Shown: positions 45,181 to 57,180, numbered from the stretch's first letter. The stretch is DNA of 64,000 nt from Sinotaia quadrata (GCA_028829895.1 CM054184.1:28221701-28285700), one strand, 5' to 3'. Numbers and translations: made by a program. The notes: generated by a model not told the origin, from the letters alone.

Positions 45181-45335
45181 AAAATATATTTCACATTAGC
45201 CGATTGAGTATTTCGAAGACTATTATAAACACAACATTATTTATCGCCACGATTCGGTGTACAATCATTTTCACGCGCTGATGACATTTCTGACGATGTT
45301 TTCAAGTTTGTTGTGAGACTCTTTCTTGCTTTTTG

Positions 45336-45336
45336 T

Positions 45337-45370
<34 letters not shown>

Positions 45371-45558
45371 TACACATACCTACACATACTCGCACACAAA
45401 TACATACTCTCACACACATACACACATTCTCACATACATGCACATATATACACACATGCACACATACACATACTGACATACACATACAAACACACATACT
45501 CTCTTACACACACACACTCACACAGACACACACACACACGCATACACACACACACCAA
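45336..45558. repeat. CA/CATA complex microsatellite
   Basis: CACACA runs mixed with CATACA units. The plus frames through it are His/Thr/Tyr-rich artefacts. Confidence 0.96.
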
Positions 45559-45599
45559 CTTGCAGACTATTTGTTAGGACCTAGATGCACAATATAATT

Positions 45600-46140
45600 T
45601 ACTAAAGTCTGAAATATGCGATAACTGGCAAGAAAACACAATCGATCTGACAAAAGCACCGTTAACATCTCGAGCGTTTGCTTCAAGAAATGGTTTTGGA
45701 CCCCCCAATCGTAACTTTAATCAATATTTCCGTTGACGATAATTCAAAGCCTGGAGCCTTCTGAAAGAGTTTGTATTATTTAGGACAAGTCGTTTGTAGT
45801 GCTCCAAGACAAAAGCTTGATTTAGTTGTGTACATGAGAAACGTTCTTGTTTTTCTACCTTTTCTTTGCGAAACCTACACATTTTTGCAAAACTTTTTTA
45901 TCTTCATAATAAATCTTACTCACTCAGACGTCGTGTCCTCACTTAACCGCCAGTAGGTCATTGGTCATTGAATCACTTATTAACAATGAAACAGAAAATA
46001 CGTCATTTTCTTACGTTATAGTGATCGGCTATTTAAGAAAATGGAAATAAACGAATAAATTTAAATATTTAAATTATAGATGTACAAGATAAATACCTGC
46101 AGAGATATTAGATAAACTATCTTATTATGTGGATTATACT
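45600..46140. other. unassigned sequence
   Basis: No feature recognised. Confidence 0.4.
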
Positions 46141-46142
46141 AT

Positions 46143-46178
<36 letters not shown>

Positions 46179-46198
46179 GACTACTACTACTACTTCTA
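46141..46198. repeat. (CTA)n microsatellite
   Basis: About 16 CTA units with single-base interruptions. Confidence 0.96.
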
Positions 46199-46229
46199 CC
46201 TTGTGGATTACATATGGAACAACAACAAA

Positions 46230-47500
46230 GATGAGACATAATTTTATTGATAATAGATGGAGCCTTAAATCTTTCCATGGTCAGTGAGTGCGACAAGCTG
46301 ATGAAACATCAACAAAACAATCAAAATACAAATCGATGAAAGAGGCAGGTTTGAAAGCAGAAACAGAAGCACTAATAAGAGCTGATTCAGATCAAGCACT
46401 AATAACAGCTGATTCAGATCAAGCACTAATAAGAGCTGATTCAGATCAAACACTAATAACAGCTGATTCAGATCAAGCACTAATAAGAGCTGATTCAGAT
46501 CAAGCACTAATAACAGCTGATTCAGATCAAGCACTAATAAGAGCTGATTCAGATCAAGCACTAATAACAGCTGACTCAGATCAAGCACTAATAACAGCTG
46601 ATTCAGATCAAGCACTAATAAGAGCTGATTCAGATCAAGCACTAATAACAGCTGATTCAGATCAAGCACTAATAACAGCTGATTCAGATCAAGCACTAAT
46701 AACAGCTGACTCAGATCAAGCACTAATAACAGCTGATTCAGATCAAGCACTAATAAGAGCTGATTCAGATCAAACACTCAATACAAAGTCACGCAAAACA
46801 AAATTCATGAAAATATCAAATTATTCCAAATGCAGACTCAGCAAAACACGGATGAAACAACAGAACCTATACTATCTGGATGTCAGGTTCTGGCTGGAAC
46901 TGAATATGTCAAAAGACACAATGAAGTGTCAAAAGACACAATGAAATGGCAAAAGACACAACGAAGTGGCAAAAATCATACATAGAAACACGTATGAGAA
47001 TTATGGAGAAAAGCCCTGAAAGAGCATGGATACACCAAGCGAAACAAAAGTCAAAATATTTTGGAGCTTTGAGATAAGAATGAATGGAGTAATTCCTGCG
47101 TGGACACCCGACATTCTAGTTCTCCATAAGTCTTACGGAACAGCAACATTCATCTATGTCGCTGTTCCAAGTGATAGAAACATAACAACAACAACAAAAG
47201 AGAGAACAACACAGAATAAAATAAGGATCCTAGAGTAGTAATCAAGAGACTACGAAATGTAAAAACAGAAGTAATACCTGCAGTGATAGGATCTTTGGGG
47301 AACATAACAGCTGAGTTGGAAGAATATCTGAATAAACTCCCTCGACAACACACAATTGCCCCACTACTAAAAGCAACGCTCCTCGGAAGTGCTCACATCT
47401 TCCGTAAAATCTTGGATCTTCCAGAATCTTGGTAAGATTCCGAGACCTTGGTTTATAACTATAGTCAGCTGAAATCATTAAAAAGTTGAATAACAATAAT
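46230..47500 (+). pseudogene. 5'-truncated non-LTR retrotransposon fragment (copy 2), with frameshifts
   Basis: The protein can be followed from a SLKSFHGQ-like segment, then QADETSTKQSKYK and GLKAETEALI. Next comes a 15-fold internal repeat (46369-46773), then LNTKSRKTKFMKI, SKCRLSK, and after a frame change TDETTEPILSGCQVLAGTEY and VKRHNEV, the Cys/His segment. The endonuclease part at 47026-47238 reads FWSFEIRMNGVIPAWTPDIL, with R-to-W changes in the RRPD motif, and SYGTATFIYVAVPSDRN, with D-to-Y in the D-V-AVP motif. It ends near a GSSRILVRFRDLG-like frame and the same CCAGAATCTTGGTAAG as copy 1. An 18-bp stretch, GTCAAAAGACACAATGAA, is duplicated at about 46906. Stops and lost catalytic-type residues make it inactive. 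The 3' end lies at an AAT microsatellite. Confidence 0.8.
46369..46773 (+). repeat. 27-bp x 15 in-frame minisatellite inside the retrotransposon ORF
   Basis: Fifteen units encode L-I-(R/T)-A-D-S-D-Q-(A/T). R and T units partly alternate, suggesting a 54-bp higher-order step. The flanking residues (ETEALI on the left, LNTKS on the right) are those expected around a single such segment in this protein family, so the array arose from the element's own sequence. Confidence 0.93.
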
Positions 47501-47517
47501 AATAATAATAATAATAT
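47486..47517. repeat. (AAT)n tail or target of the LINE fragment
   Basis: AACAATAATAATAATAATAA run at the 3' end of copy 2. It may be the element's tail or the TAA-type target microsatellite. Confidence 0.85.
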
Positions 47518-47985
47518 ATATGCTTACATACATATATACAATCAATCTATAGAAGCACAGAAAGTATGTGCTTATAAGAACAATTCATAAGGTAGAATAT
47601 TATTCTTTAATGTGTTGAATGAAATGTTTCGACTTCTATAAAACTCTTCAATTAGATAATATGTTTACCTAACAGTTTCCTTATCTTCTATTGTACATTT
47701 GAAATCTGTTTTATTCTTATCATTAATATGGTGTTGTCTATCGGTTGTCTTGTCGTTTTTAAGTTTGATATTGATTATTTATCATTAGATTTGTCATTGT
47801 CTAACTTCACAGATGACATGGCGATGTGGTAGACGATTTGCATTAACTCCGGAAAAGAGATTATTTGGGAAATTCCATGGCAAAATAAACCTCACGCGCA
47901 CAAGAAAATCACCGTGTGGGAGAAAGACGTCACAGTCAACAGCGCGAGAGTTCGCTTCAAAGAAAGGTTTTGAACATTAAAGCCC
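47518..47985. other. unassigned AT-rich sequence
   Basis: No feature recognised. Confidence 0.4.
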
Positions 47986-47989
47986 AGAA

Positions 47990-48115
47990 AAATGATATTT
48001 ATTACAAAGATAAATATTCAAGTCTAAAACAAGGAAAATATTTCAAATCTAGAACAAGGAAAATATTTCAAATCTAGAACAAGGAAAATATTTCAAATCT
48101 AGATCAAGAAAAATG
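47990..48115. repeat. 24-bp repeat, about 4 copies
   Basis: The unit contains TTTCAAATCTAGAACAAGGA and AAAT. Confidence 0.92.
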
Positions 48116-48156
48116 AATAGCAAGGTGAAACGGAATAAATGGTATGATGGGAGTGT

Positions 48157-48630
48157 CTGCTATAGACGATATATGAAACTCTTTGCAACTCTGACAATGA
48201 GTGAGTATATGCTATAGACGATATATGAAACTCTTTGCAACTCTGACAATGAGTGAGTATATGCTATAGACGATATATGAAACTCTTTGCAACTCTGACA
48301 ATGAGTGAGTATATGCTATAGACGATATATGAAACTCTTTGCAACTCTGACAATGAGTGAGTATCTGCTATAGACGATATTTGAAACTCTTTGCAACTCT
48401 GACAATGAGTGAGTATATGCTATAGACGATATTTGAAACTCTTTGCAACTCTGACAATGAGTGAGTATATGCTATAGACGATGTATAAAATTCAATATAA
48501 CTTTGACAATGGTAGTGAGTATTCTGCTATAGATGATATATGAAACTCATTGCAACTAAGAGAATAAGTGAGTATCTACTATAGACGATATATGAAACTC
48601 ATTTCAACTATGACAATGGGAGTGAGTATC
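48157..48630. repeat. 52-bp minisatellite, about 9 copies
   Basis: The unit contains GCTATAGACGATATATGAAA and GCAACTCTGACAATGAGTGA. The right-hand units diverge and carry insertions. Confidence 0.95.
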
Positions 48631-48714
48631 TGAATTCACTCTGAGGTGGATGTGACTATTTTACTCTTCCTAATTATAGTACAGCAGAATTCGGTTTGAG
48701 GTGGATATGACTAT

Positions 48715-48918
48715 TTTATGTTCAAACTGTACTCTTACAAAGTACACGTTCCAACAAGGAGCCATAGATCAGATTGTCGACCTCTATGTTTGGCGTTCAT
48801 TCATTTGTTATAAACTTACTGTACTCTTACAAAGTACATGTTCCAACAAGGAGCCATAGATCACATTGTCGACCTCTATGTTTGGCGTTCAGTCATTTGT
48901 TATAAACTTACTGTACTT
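48715..48918. repeat. 101-bp direct duplication
   Basis: Two near-identical copies starting CTGTACTCTTACAAAGTACA (48728 and 48829). Confidence 0.92.
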
Positions 48919-49210
48919 GTACTTTAGGCAATCTTGACTCGTTGTTGTACCGTTAACTACTTTTGCTTCATAGGAATTGCATGAAAACTTTTTCATCTTC
49001 TTCAGTTGTTCTCGGGTTTGGGTGGATTCCGGTAGTGTAGAAGAGGGTGGTCTGTAAATAGAAATGGTTATCATGTGCATCGTATTACTTTGTGTCAGTG
49101 GTCGGGGTCTGTCGTTTATTATTTTGACCTCATGACGGCTTGATCTTGACTGAAATAAAGTTTTAAAAGTTTTAAAACATTCGTCTTGAAAGATCCATAC
49201 ACTAGTTCCT
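48919..49210. other. unassigned sequence
   Basis: A 147-codon minus frame (48889-49332) crosses this and the 60-bp duplication to the right. Part of it is unique, but no domain is recognised. Confidence 0.35.
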
Positions 49211-49214
49211 CTAA

Positions 49215-49370
49215 ACTCTAAAACACTTTTAGTGGGTGGTGTTAAAACAAGAAAAAATATATATACTGTTCCTTCGTCTAAAACACTTTTAGTGGGTGGT
49301 GTTAAAACAAGAAAAAATATATAAACAACCACTGTTCTTTCATCTTAAATCACTTTTATTGGGTGTGTAG
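49215..49370. repeat. 60-bp repeat, about 2.5 copies
   Basis: The unit contains CTAAAACACTTTTAGTGGGT and AACAAGAAAAAATATATA. Confidence 0.92.
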
Positions 49371-49870
49371 AGCCAAGGGTTAAATGTGGAGTGCTTTATT
49401 TAGGATGTAAGAATAAATTAAATGAAATATAAAACATACGTTATTGCAGTTGATATTTTACCTAAATCGCATCACTCTGTTTAAGAATGGTATTTCTAGA
49501 GATGGGTGGTGGTGGTAGTGGTGGTGGTGGTCATCTTCGCAAGACTTAAGGCAGTTTATCTATATAGCTTGCTATATGTTCATTTTGATTATCGTTTTTC
49601 TTTGCCATGTACATTTTAATTTTATTACAGATTGAGTTTTTAATAGCTTAAAATTTACAAGAGCCGGGTTTCTAAGTTGTCAGAACTATGTTTTAGCGGA
49701 CTTGTGTGTTGGCCTTGGAGCTTACCCCATTTATTTTTTGTAATCCATTAAACTTAGTTTTTATTTGAATTAGATCTATATAACCTAAAATATTTTTACA
49801 TTGAATCTGTTCTTGTTCTCTGTGCTTTACATCTGTCCCATTGAAATGTGAACACTAAACAGATTAGAAT
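49371..49870. other. unassigned sequence with a short GGT microsatellite
   Basis: (GGT)n at about 49504-49532; nothing else seen. Confidence 0.45.
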
Positions 49871-49871
49871 C

Positions 49872-50232
49872 CGCACACTGATCACAGACGAGAGCCTGAA
49901 CACTGATCACAGACGAGAGCCTGAACACTGATCACAGACGAGAGCCTGAACACTGAATACAGACGAGAGCCTGAACACTGAATACAGATGAGAGCCTGAA
50001 CACTGATCACAGACGAGAGCCTGAACACTGATCACAGACTAGACTCACTAGAGCCTGAACACTATCACAGACTAGAGCCTGAACACTGATCACAGACTAG
50101 AGCCTGAACATTGAATACAGACGAGAGCCTAAACACTGATCACAGACTAGAGCCTGAACACTGATCACAGACTAGAGCCTGAACACTGATCACAGACTAG
50201 AGCCTGAACACTGATCACAGACTAGAGCCTCA
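49872..50232. repeat. ~25-bp minisatellite, about 14 copies
   Basis: The unit contains CACTGATCACAGACGAGAGC and CTGAA. GACGAGAG units occupy the left, GACTAGAG units the right. Confidence 0.96.
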
Positions 50233-50324
50233 TAAAATACTAAATCCACGTCGCTTTGAAGTGTGTTCGAATGTATGTAACATTGCTCGCAGACAGTAAC
50301 AGGAAATGCACAACCACATCACTT

Positions 50325-50590
50325 TGTGGTGACTGAATGTAGGTGACGTGTAGAGAAACAGCCGTTTTAATGCAGAACAATGTCACTTTGTGCTGACTTA
50401 TTATATGATTGACTGTGGTGACTGAATGTAGGTGACGTGTAGAGAAACAGCCGTTTTAATGCAGAACAATGTCACTTTGTGCTGACTTATTATATGATTG
50501 ACTGTGGTGAGTGAATGAAATGATAGTTCATTTTGTGTTGACTTAATATGTGATTGACTGTGGTGACTGAATGCAATGGTGGTTCCGCGT
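50325..50590. repeat. 89-bp duplication plus partial copies
   Basis: GTGGTGACTGAATGTAGGTG recurs at 50326 and 50415, followed by shorter copies keyed on TGATTGACTGTGGTGA. Confidence 0.88.
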
Positions 50591-51119
50591 GTAGCTGCAG
50601 CCGAGCTGAAGAATGGAAAACAGCTGTGTGTTAAACGATCAGTTCGGCATCATCCATCTGGCTTTCCATTCATGTCAGTGTCCACCTCGCCTGCTGCATG
50701 CAAGATTGGGTGTATGAGTAATTGAAGTGACTGTTTGACTGTACGCTCTATGATTGACTGAATTTAGGCTTTTATAATTTGCTGTATGGTTTACATATTC
50801 GACTGACTGATTGACTCTACGCCTCTATGACTGACTGACTGTAGTCTGTTATGACTGATTGTATGGTTTACATAGGTGACTGACTGATTGACTCTACGCC
50901 TTTATGACTGACTTAAGGACTGTATGGTTTACATATTTGACTGACGGATTGACTGTATGGTTGATTATTCAAATGAATGACAGTATGGTTGACATTCACG
51001 TGAGTGGCTTAGATGGTGTGATTGATTGATGGTACAATTGATTGTTAGGTTGGCTGAAATTATTAACTAACTCATAGTATCACTGTTGGGATACAATTTC
51101 TTGAAAATATGAAGGATAG
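50591..51119. repeat. GACTGACTGATTGACT-type degenerate repeat
   Basis: Irregular recurrence of TGACTGATTGACTSTA and TGTATGGTTTACATA words, best seen at 50740-50960. Confidence 0.7.
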
Positions 51120-51485
51120 ATTGAAATGATTGACTGACAGTGATTGATTAAAAAATGATTAATTGCTTGATAATATGATTGACTGAAATGACTAATTGCT
51201 TGATAATATGATTGACTAAAATGACTGCTTCACAATATAATTGATTAAAATGACTAATTGTTTGATAATATGATTGACTGAAATGACTAATTGCTTCATA
51301 ATATGATTGACTGAAATGATTAATTGCTTGATAATATGATTGACTGAAATGACTGATTGTTGGATAATATGATTGACTAAAATGACTAATTGCTTGATAA
51401 TATGATTGATTAAAATGACTAATTGCTTGATAATATGATTGACTGAAATGATTAATTGCTTGATATTATGACTCACTGGTTGCAA
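51120..51485. repeat. ~33-bp minisatellite, about 10 copies
   Basis: The unit contains TGATTGACTGAAATGACTAA and TTGCTTGATAATA. Confidence 0.94.
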
Positions 51486-51489
51486 TGAC

Positions 51490-51596
51490 GGATTTATTTA
51501 TTTTATGACAGACTGACGATAGTGTGTGTGATTGCTTGCAATGACTGATTTATTGATAGTGTGTGTGTGTGATTGCTTGTAAAACTGATTTATTGA

Positions 51597-51632
<36 letters not shown>

Positions 51633-51702
51633 TTGCTTGTAAAGACTGATTTATTGATAGTGTGTGTGTGTGTGTGATTGCTTGTAAAGACTGATTTATT
51701 GA

Positions 51703-51746
<44 letters not shown>

Positions 51747-51890
51747 TTGCTTGTAAAGACTGATTTACTGGTAGTGTGTGTGATTGCTTGTAAAACTGAT
51801 TTATTGATAGTGTGTGTGATTGCTTGTAAAACTGATTTACTGTTAGTGTGTGTGATTGCTTGTAAAACTGATTTACTGTTAGTGTTGAAT
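51490..51890. repeat. composite repeat: minisatellite units carrying (GT)n of variable length
   Basis: Units GATTGCTTGTAAARACTGAT then TTATTGATAGT end in a GT run. The run is 3-5 repeats in most units but about 15-20 in two of them. Confidence 0.95.
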
Positions 51891-52679
51891 ATTGTAGGAA
51901 TGAATGTAATTCACATGTAAAAAAGTATTTAACGACGAAATTAAGCAGTTTTTACCCATTTTATAAAGTTTTGGTGCTTTCTTCCGTCAAATTGCGTGTT
52001 TGTCCAGCGTTCTGTATCGACACAACTAATTCCATCCTGAGGATTAGCAGACTTTGTGAAAAGATTTTCGCGCTTACGGAAGAAATAGATTGATCATAAT
52101 TGTAACAGAAATGCAGATGCTATTTTACATCTTCTGGTGTTAACACTCCAACATTGTAAATGAAATGCTAAATAAAATTAGCTATTAACTTACCAAAAGG
52201 TCAGACCTGATTATATCAATGATAACTACTGGTAAAATGGAACTTACTAGTTATATCAAATTCCTTCACTTAGAAGAAAATGTGTTTTATGTTGATTAAT
52301 CTTGAATTTCGGAGATTTCTGTGAATCGTGTATATTTTGAAACTTCTCTTTTGTGTCAAATAGCGCTGGGGTGGGATGGTGTTAGCAACATTGGTACAAG
52401 TGTTCCGCCCATCCCTGCTTGCTCTTTGATTCCAGGAAGGATAGCAGGACACCTGCTTGCAGCAGTGCTCACTTCTTCAACATAATTGATGGTGGCACAC
52501 CTCTCTTACATGAGAACGTGTCTGTGGACAAGTCTTTAGCTTTATTTCCCCTCTTTTCTTTCATGGAATGATTGGCATGCCTCTCACCTCCCACCCCAGT
52601 CCCACGCAAGCGCGCACGAATAGCCAATCAGCTTTGACCGTAGTTGCGCCACTGCGAAGGCAGCTAGAGTGTCAGGGCC
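51891..52679. other. unassigned sequence
   Basis: Mostly unique; GC content rises from about 52360. A 60-codon minus frame has no features. Confidence 0.35.
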
Positions 52680-53010
52680 TGACCAATACAGGTTGTATTC
52701 TTTTATATACGTCATGCATACATTAAACGGCGCGTGCTGTTAAATATAAAGATCCAGAAAACTGTCCTTTTCTCGCAAACACCCCTGGGAAAGAAAGGAC
52801 GGACGCCACCCCAGCAGACAGCGGTCAACTCCTTGCCATAGGGTTAAAACTTAAGAAGGGGTTAAAAACAAAAAAGACATTATATTAATTTCACACTTGT
52901 TTTCTCTGCCCTTGAAGCTAGTAAAAAACTTGTACAAAACTCTACCTTTTCAGCCAGTCCAGGATTACAGCCAACCAATCCAGTATAATTTTCCATTTAA
53001 GGTAAGTCCA
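52680..53010 (+). promoter_or_regulatory. candidate host promoter and non-coding first exon
   Basis: TTTTATATACGTCATGC near 52700 (TATA-like plus a CRE-like TACGTCA) lies at the left of a unique, GC-richer stretch. About 300 bp downstream, ATTTAAG|GTAAGTCC at 53002 is a consensus splice donor. No ORF or downstream exon can be tied to it here, so this is tentative. The sequence to the right is AT-rich, as an intron would be. Confidence 0.25.
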
Positions 53011-53625
53011 TGCTTGCTTCAATACATTTCCTTTTGCAATTTAATTATTAACATGTCCTTATATTAAATGACATTGTACACAGTTATATTTATTGCTCTG
53101 TTCATTAATGAACACTTCTTGAAAAGAAGAGTTTCAAATTCTCTTGAAATGATACTATTACTTAACGTGTACATTTTGATGTACAATACAAAGATGTTTG
53201 TTTTAAATTCATTTCATGCCAATATTTACTGACATTTGTTAAAATCTTTAAAGTTATTTATTCACAAGTCCAACCTTACTAATATTTCTTACAGAACATT
53301 AACTGAGTAAATGTTGAAAAATTTAGCTCAAATCTTATCTAAATTTAATTAGTACAACAATTAAATTTTTATACATCTTTAAGCAAAATGAATTGTTATC
53401 TAAAGAACATTTAAAAAGCCCTCACACACACACACACATACACCCACTCCTGTCCCATAGTGTGACATAAAGTAATATAGTATTATTCTTATATGATCAT
53501 TATTGTGGTTTGTTCTGTTTAGTGGACATTGCATTAGACATTTACAATTATAAAGTATCTTACACCTTTTTCTAAACCAGGTATTTATTTTCTTTCACTT
53601 TACCCACAAGTGCCACCTGTTTAAC
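53011..53625. other. unassigned AT-rich sequence
   Basis: A short CA tract at about 53422-53438; no other feature. Confidence 0.4.
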
Positions 53626-53760
53626 TTTCTTTTACCTCAGCGTCTATACTGAAGTAGAATCTCGCTGCCTTAAGTGCAAAATGTGAACACTTGTTTAACT
53701 TACCTCAGCGTCTATACTGAAGTAGAATCTCGCTGCCTTAAGTGCAAAATGTGAACACAG
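53626..53760. repeat. ~68-bp direct duplication
   Basis: TTACCTCAGCGTCTATACTG to GTGCAAAATGTGAACAC occurs twice. Confidence 0.93.
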
Positions 53761-53929
53761 ACCTGAGAGTTTCACAAACTAATCATTTAACAGAAAATAC
53801 GCATTTTATTTATATTTTGTGTTGCTTAACTTTCTAACTTCACGAAATATCAGTATTGCACATTTTTAACTTAACAAAATGAACATGGCGTATTTGAACT
53901 CTTTCCAAAAACACATGAATATTTTTCTT

Positions 53930-54335
53930 TCCAAGACTTAAGGGAGAAGTATTTATATTAGCTTATGCTTGTTTGCTTATCTTTGTAACTTGAAACTAAA
54001 GGGATAAGTATTCATATTAGTTTGTGCTTGTTTTATCTTTGTAACTTGAAACTGAAGTGAGAAGTATACATATTTGTGTTTGTTTCTTATCTTTGTAACT
54101 TGGAACTAAAGGAAGATGTATTTATATTAGTTTATGTTTGTTTGCTTGGCTATTTAACTTAAAACTAAAGGGAGAAGTATTCATATTAGTATATGTTTGT
54201 TTGCTTTTCTTTGTAACTTGAAACTAAGGAAAGATGTATTTATATTAGTTTATGTTTGTTTGCTTGGCTATATAACTTAAAACTAAAGGGAGAAATATTC
54301 ATTTATGCTTGTCTTTGTAACTTGAAACGAAAGGG
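53930..54335. repeat. ~60-bp degenerate minisatellite, about 6 copies
   Basis: The unit contains TTTGTAACTTGAAACTAAAG and AGTATTCATATTAGTTTATG. Confidence 0.92.
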
Positions 54336-54467
54336 CAGTATAGGTATATGTGTTATTTCTCTTATCCTGCAACCAACTGGAACATCACATCGCGAGACTT
54401 GGACCAAGTATGGCGTCATAGCAAGATGTTCCGTTTTAAAACGGTATTTGATTGTGTTATAAAGTCG

Positions 54468-54660
54468 AGTCAAAATGTATTTCACTTTGTCATGCATAAG
54501 GTCTAGTTTATTTCACTTTGTCATGCATAGGTTCTAGAAGTATTTCACTTTGTCATGCATAAGGTCTAGAGATATTTCATTTGTCATGCATAAGGTCTAG
54601 AGGTATTTCACTTTGTCCAGCATAGGATCCAGACGTATTTCACTTTGTCATGTGTAAGGT
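54468..54660. repeat. ~31-bp minisatellite, about 6 copies
   Basis: The unit contains TATTTCACTTTGTCATGCAT and AAGGTCTAGA. Confidence 0.94.
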
Positions 54661-54980
54661 TCATATATTATAAAGTCACGATTTCAAAATTAAATTAAAA
54701 TAAAACACACAAAAACAGTTTCAAGGTCACGCTTAGTGTAAGTGAAAATTTGAAACGGTGATATTGTGTCAGTAGCATATATCGTAAGATTCTAGATAAG
54801 TGGCAATACCTAGAGGAGCTATTAATGAACCCCGACCTTTCTGCCAGTAATGAATCCTGACCTCTGTGTTAATCACTAATCTCAGCGGTTTCCAAGCGAC
54901 TTTCAATTTTTGATAACATGCATTCGTACGTGGTAGGATGGGAATGTGCATTCCTTGTATGACAATGTGGGATAGAAGTA
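54661..54980. other. unassigned sequence
   Basis: No feature recognised. Confidence 0.4.
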
Positions 54981-54984
54981 ATAA

Positions 54985-55490
54985 GGGGAAACACTTGTCA
55001 CTATGGTTTGGGGTAGACTTAAACATCAATAACAAATGTCCACACTTGTCAATATGGTTTAGGGTAGACTTAAACATCAATAACAAATGTCCACACTTGT
55101 CAATATGGTTTGGGGTAGACATAGACACAAATAAAACACGTCCACATTTGTCAGTATGGTTTGGGGTAGACATAAACATTAATAACAATGTCCACACTTG
55201 TCAGTATGGTTTGGGGTAGACATAGACACAAATAAAACATGTCCACATTTGTCAGTATGGTTTGGGGTAGACTTAAACATCAATAAATATTGTTCACACT
55301 TGTCAGTATGGTTTAGGATAGACTTAAACATCAATAACAAATGTCCGCACTTATCAGTATGGTTTGGGGTAGACTTAAACATCAATAAATATTGTTCACA
55401 CTTGTCACTATGGTTTGGGGTAGACTTAAACATCAATAACAAATGTCCGCACTTATCAGTATGGTTTGCGGCATACTTATGCACTAATGA
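54985..55490. repeat. ~51-57-bp minisatellite, about 9 copies
   Basis: The unit contains CACACTTGTCAGTATGGTTT and GGGGTAGACTTAAACATCAA. At least three unit subtypes are interleaved (AATAACAAATGTCC, AATAAATATTGTTC, AATAAAACACGTCC). Frames are open on both strands only because of the repeat. Confidence 0.95.
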
Positions 55491-55525
55491 AACTTGTCAG
55501 ACGTGTCTATACAATGTGGGGCAGA

Positions 55526-55690
55526 TTTATTCACTAATATAAAGTGGTTTTATTCACTAATATAAAGTGGTTTTATTCACTAATATAAAGTGGTTTTATT
55601 CACTAATATAAAGTGGTTTTATTCACTAATATAAAGTGGTTTTATTCACTAATATAAAGTGGTTTTATTCACTAATATAAAGTGGTTTTC
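55526..55690. repeat. 23-bp minisatellite, 7 copies
   Basis: The unit contains TTATTCACTAATATAAAGTG, repeated without change. Confidence 0.97.
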
Positions 55691-56120
55691 GTAAACTATT
55701 AAATATACATAATTCTATGCATAATATAGTTTTTATGTGTTATGTTGTCTCTTTCTTAGAAACCACAATATAAAAAGTACATATGACTTATTAATATTAC
55801 CCTTTAACGGTAATTCATTCTTTCAAGCCAGAAAATAAAATAAAAAGTCTGAATTACTCCCCTTTGTATATGTAACGTTAACTAGTTCTTTGAAGCTTGA
55901 ATGAAAAAATATTAAATTGATGACCACTCGAAGCAACGTGAAGCTTAGCTGATCAATCGTGATGATTAATAACTCGATTATGTCTTTGCTCATGGCTATA
56001 ATCTGCACTTGCTGCCAAACTGATCGAATCGGCAGGCAAATTTCTCGAAAGGGTATCTATGACCGACTGCCTACCAACTTGACTGTCCATAGATAGAAGT
56101 GTAAGTTTGTTGCTGCAACC
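55691..56120. other. unassigned AT-rich sequence
   Basis: No feature recognised. Confidence 0.4.
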
Positions 56121-56124
56121 GTTC

Positions 56125-56555
56125 AGTGAATTAGGACCCGTCTAGTGTCATTCACCACAGACACAAACCCTTCTAACGTCATTCACCATAGAAATAAACT
56201 CCTCCAGCGTCATTCACAAGAACACAAACCCCTCTAACGTCATTCACCACAGACACAAACCCTTATAACGTCATTCACCACAGACACAAACTCCTCTAAC
56301 GTCATTCACCACAGACACAAACCCCTCTAACGTCATTCACAACAGACAAACCTATAGTGTCATTCACCAGACATATACTCCTCTAACGTCATTCGCAACA
56401 GACACAAACCCATATAATGGCATTCACTACGGACACAAGCTACTTTATCGTCATCCACCAGAGACAAAAACGCATCTAAGTCATTCACCGCAGACACAAA
56501 CCCATCTAAGTCATTCACCGCAGACACAAACCCATCTAAGGTCATTCACCACTGA
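56125..56555. repeat. ~31-bp minisatellite, about 13 copies
   Basis: The unit contains CACAGACACAAACCCCTCTA and ACGTCATTCAC. Confidence 0.94.
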
Positions 56556-56559
56556 CCAA

Positions 56560-57020
56560 CGTTCACTGATCACTGGGCCTTATTCAAAACGTTAAGGACC
56601 TTTTACACTGCCAGACTATCGAGCTTCACAGCGTTTAATTATGCACAGACATAGGAAGGTGTCATCTGATGATTAAAAAATTACCAGTAGGTGTAGAAAT
56701 ATTTGTTCAGGTGTAGAGACATTTGTTCTGATGTAAAGATATTTGTAAATGTTTACTGATATGCTTTAAGCTATATGCCATGTTTACTGATATGCTATAT
56801 GCTGAAAATATTCATCCAAATGTCGAGATATACACACCTAGAGATATTTGTCCAGATATAAAAGACTTGTTCAAAATAAAAATAACAAATTAGGTGTACA
56901 TGGAAGTGGTCTCTAGAATCTCACATTAACTTTCACTAACTATGAAATAATAATTACCTGTAAATATTAAATTAATTTGTTACGTTATGAAATTCGCGAT
57001 TCGAACTTTAAATTTGCCAA
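56560..57020. other. unassigned sequence with short duplications
   Basis: AGATATTTGTYCAGRTGTAGA-like words and TGTTTACTGATATGCT recur at 56695-56860; nothing else. Confidence 0.5.
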
Positions 57021-57024
57021 CAAA

Positions 57025-57180
57025 TCGTGAAGAAGACACTTTGAATTTTCCGACAATTCGCACATCGAACTTATAATTTTTTTTACGACAATTCGCACAT
57101 CGAACTTATAATTTTTTTTACGACAATTCGCACATCGAACTTATAATTTTTTAACGACAATTCGCGATGAAAACACTTTG
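57025..57180. repeat. ~35-bp minisatellite, about 4 copies
   Basis: The unit contains CGACAATTCGCACATCGAAC and TTATAATTTTTT. Confidence 0.93.

Noticed and set aside
48889..49332. 147-codon minus ORF
   Set aside because: Partly inside a 60-bp tandem duplication; no domain and no neighbours to support it.
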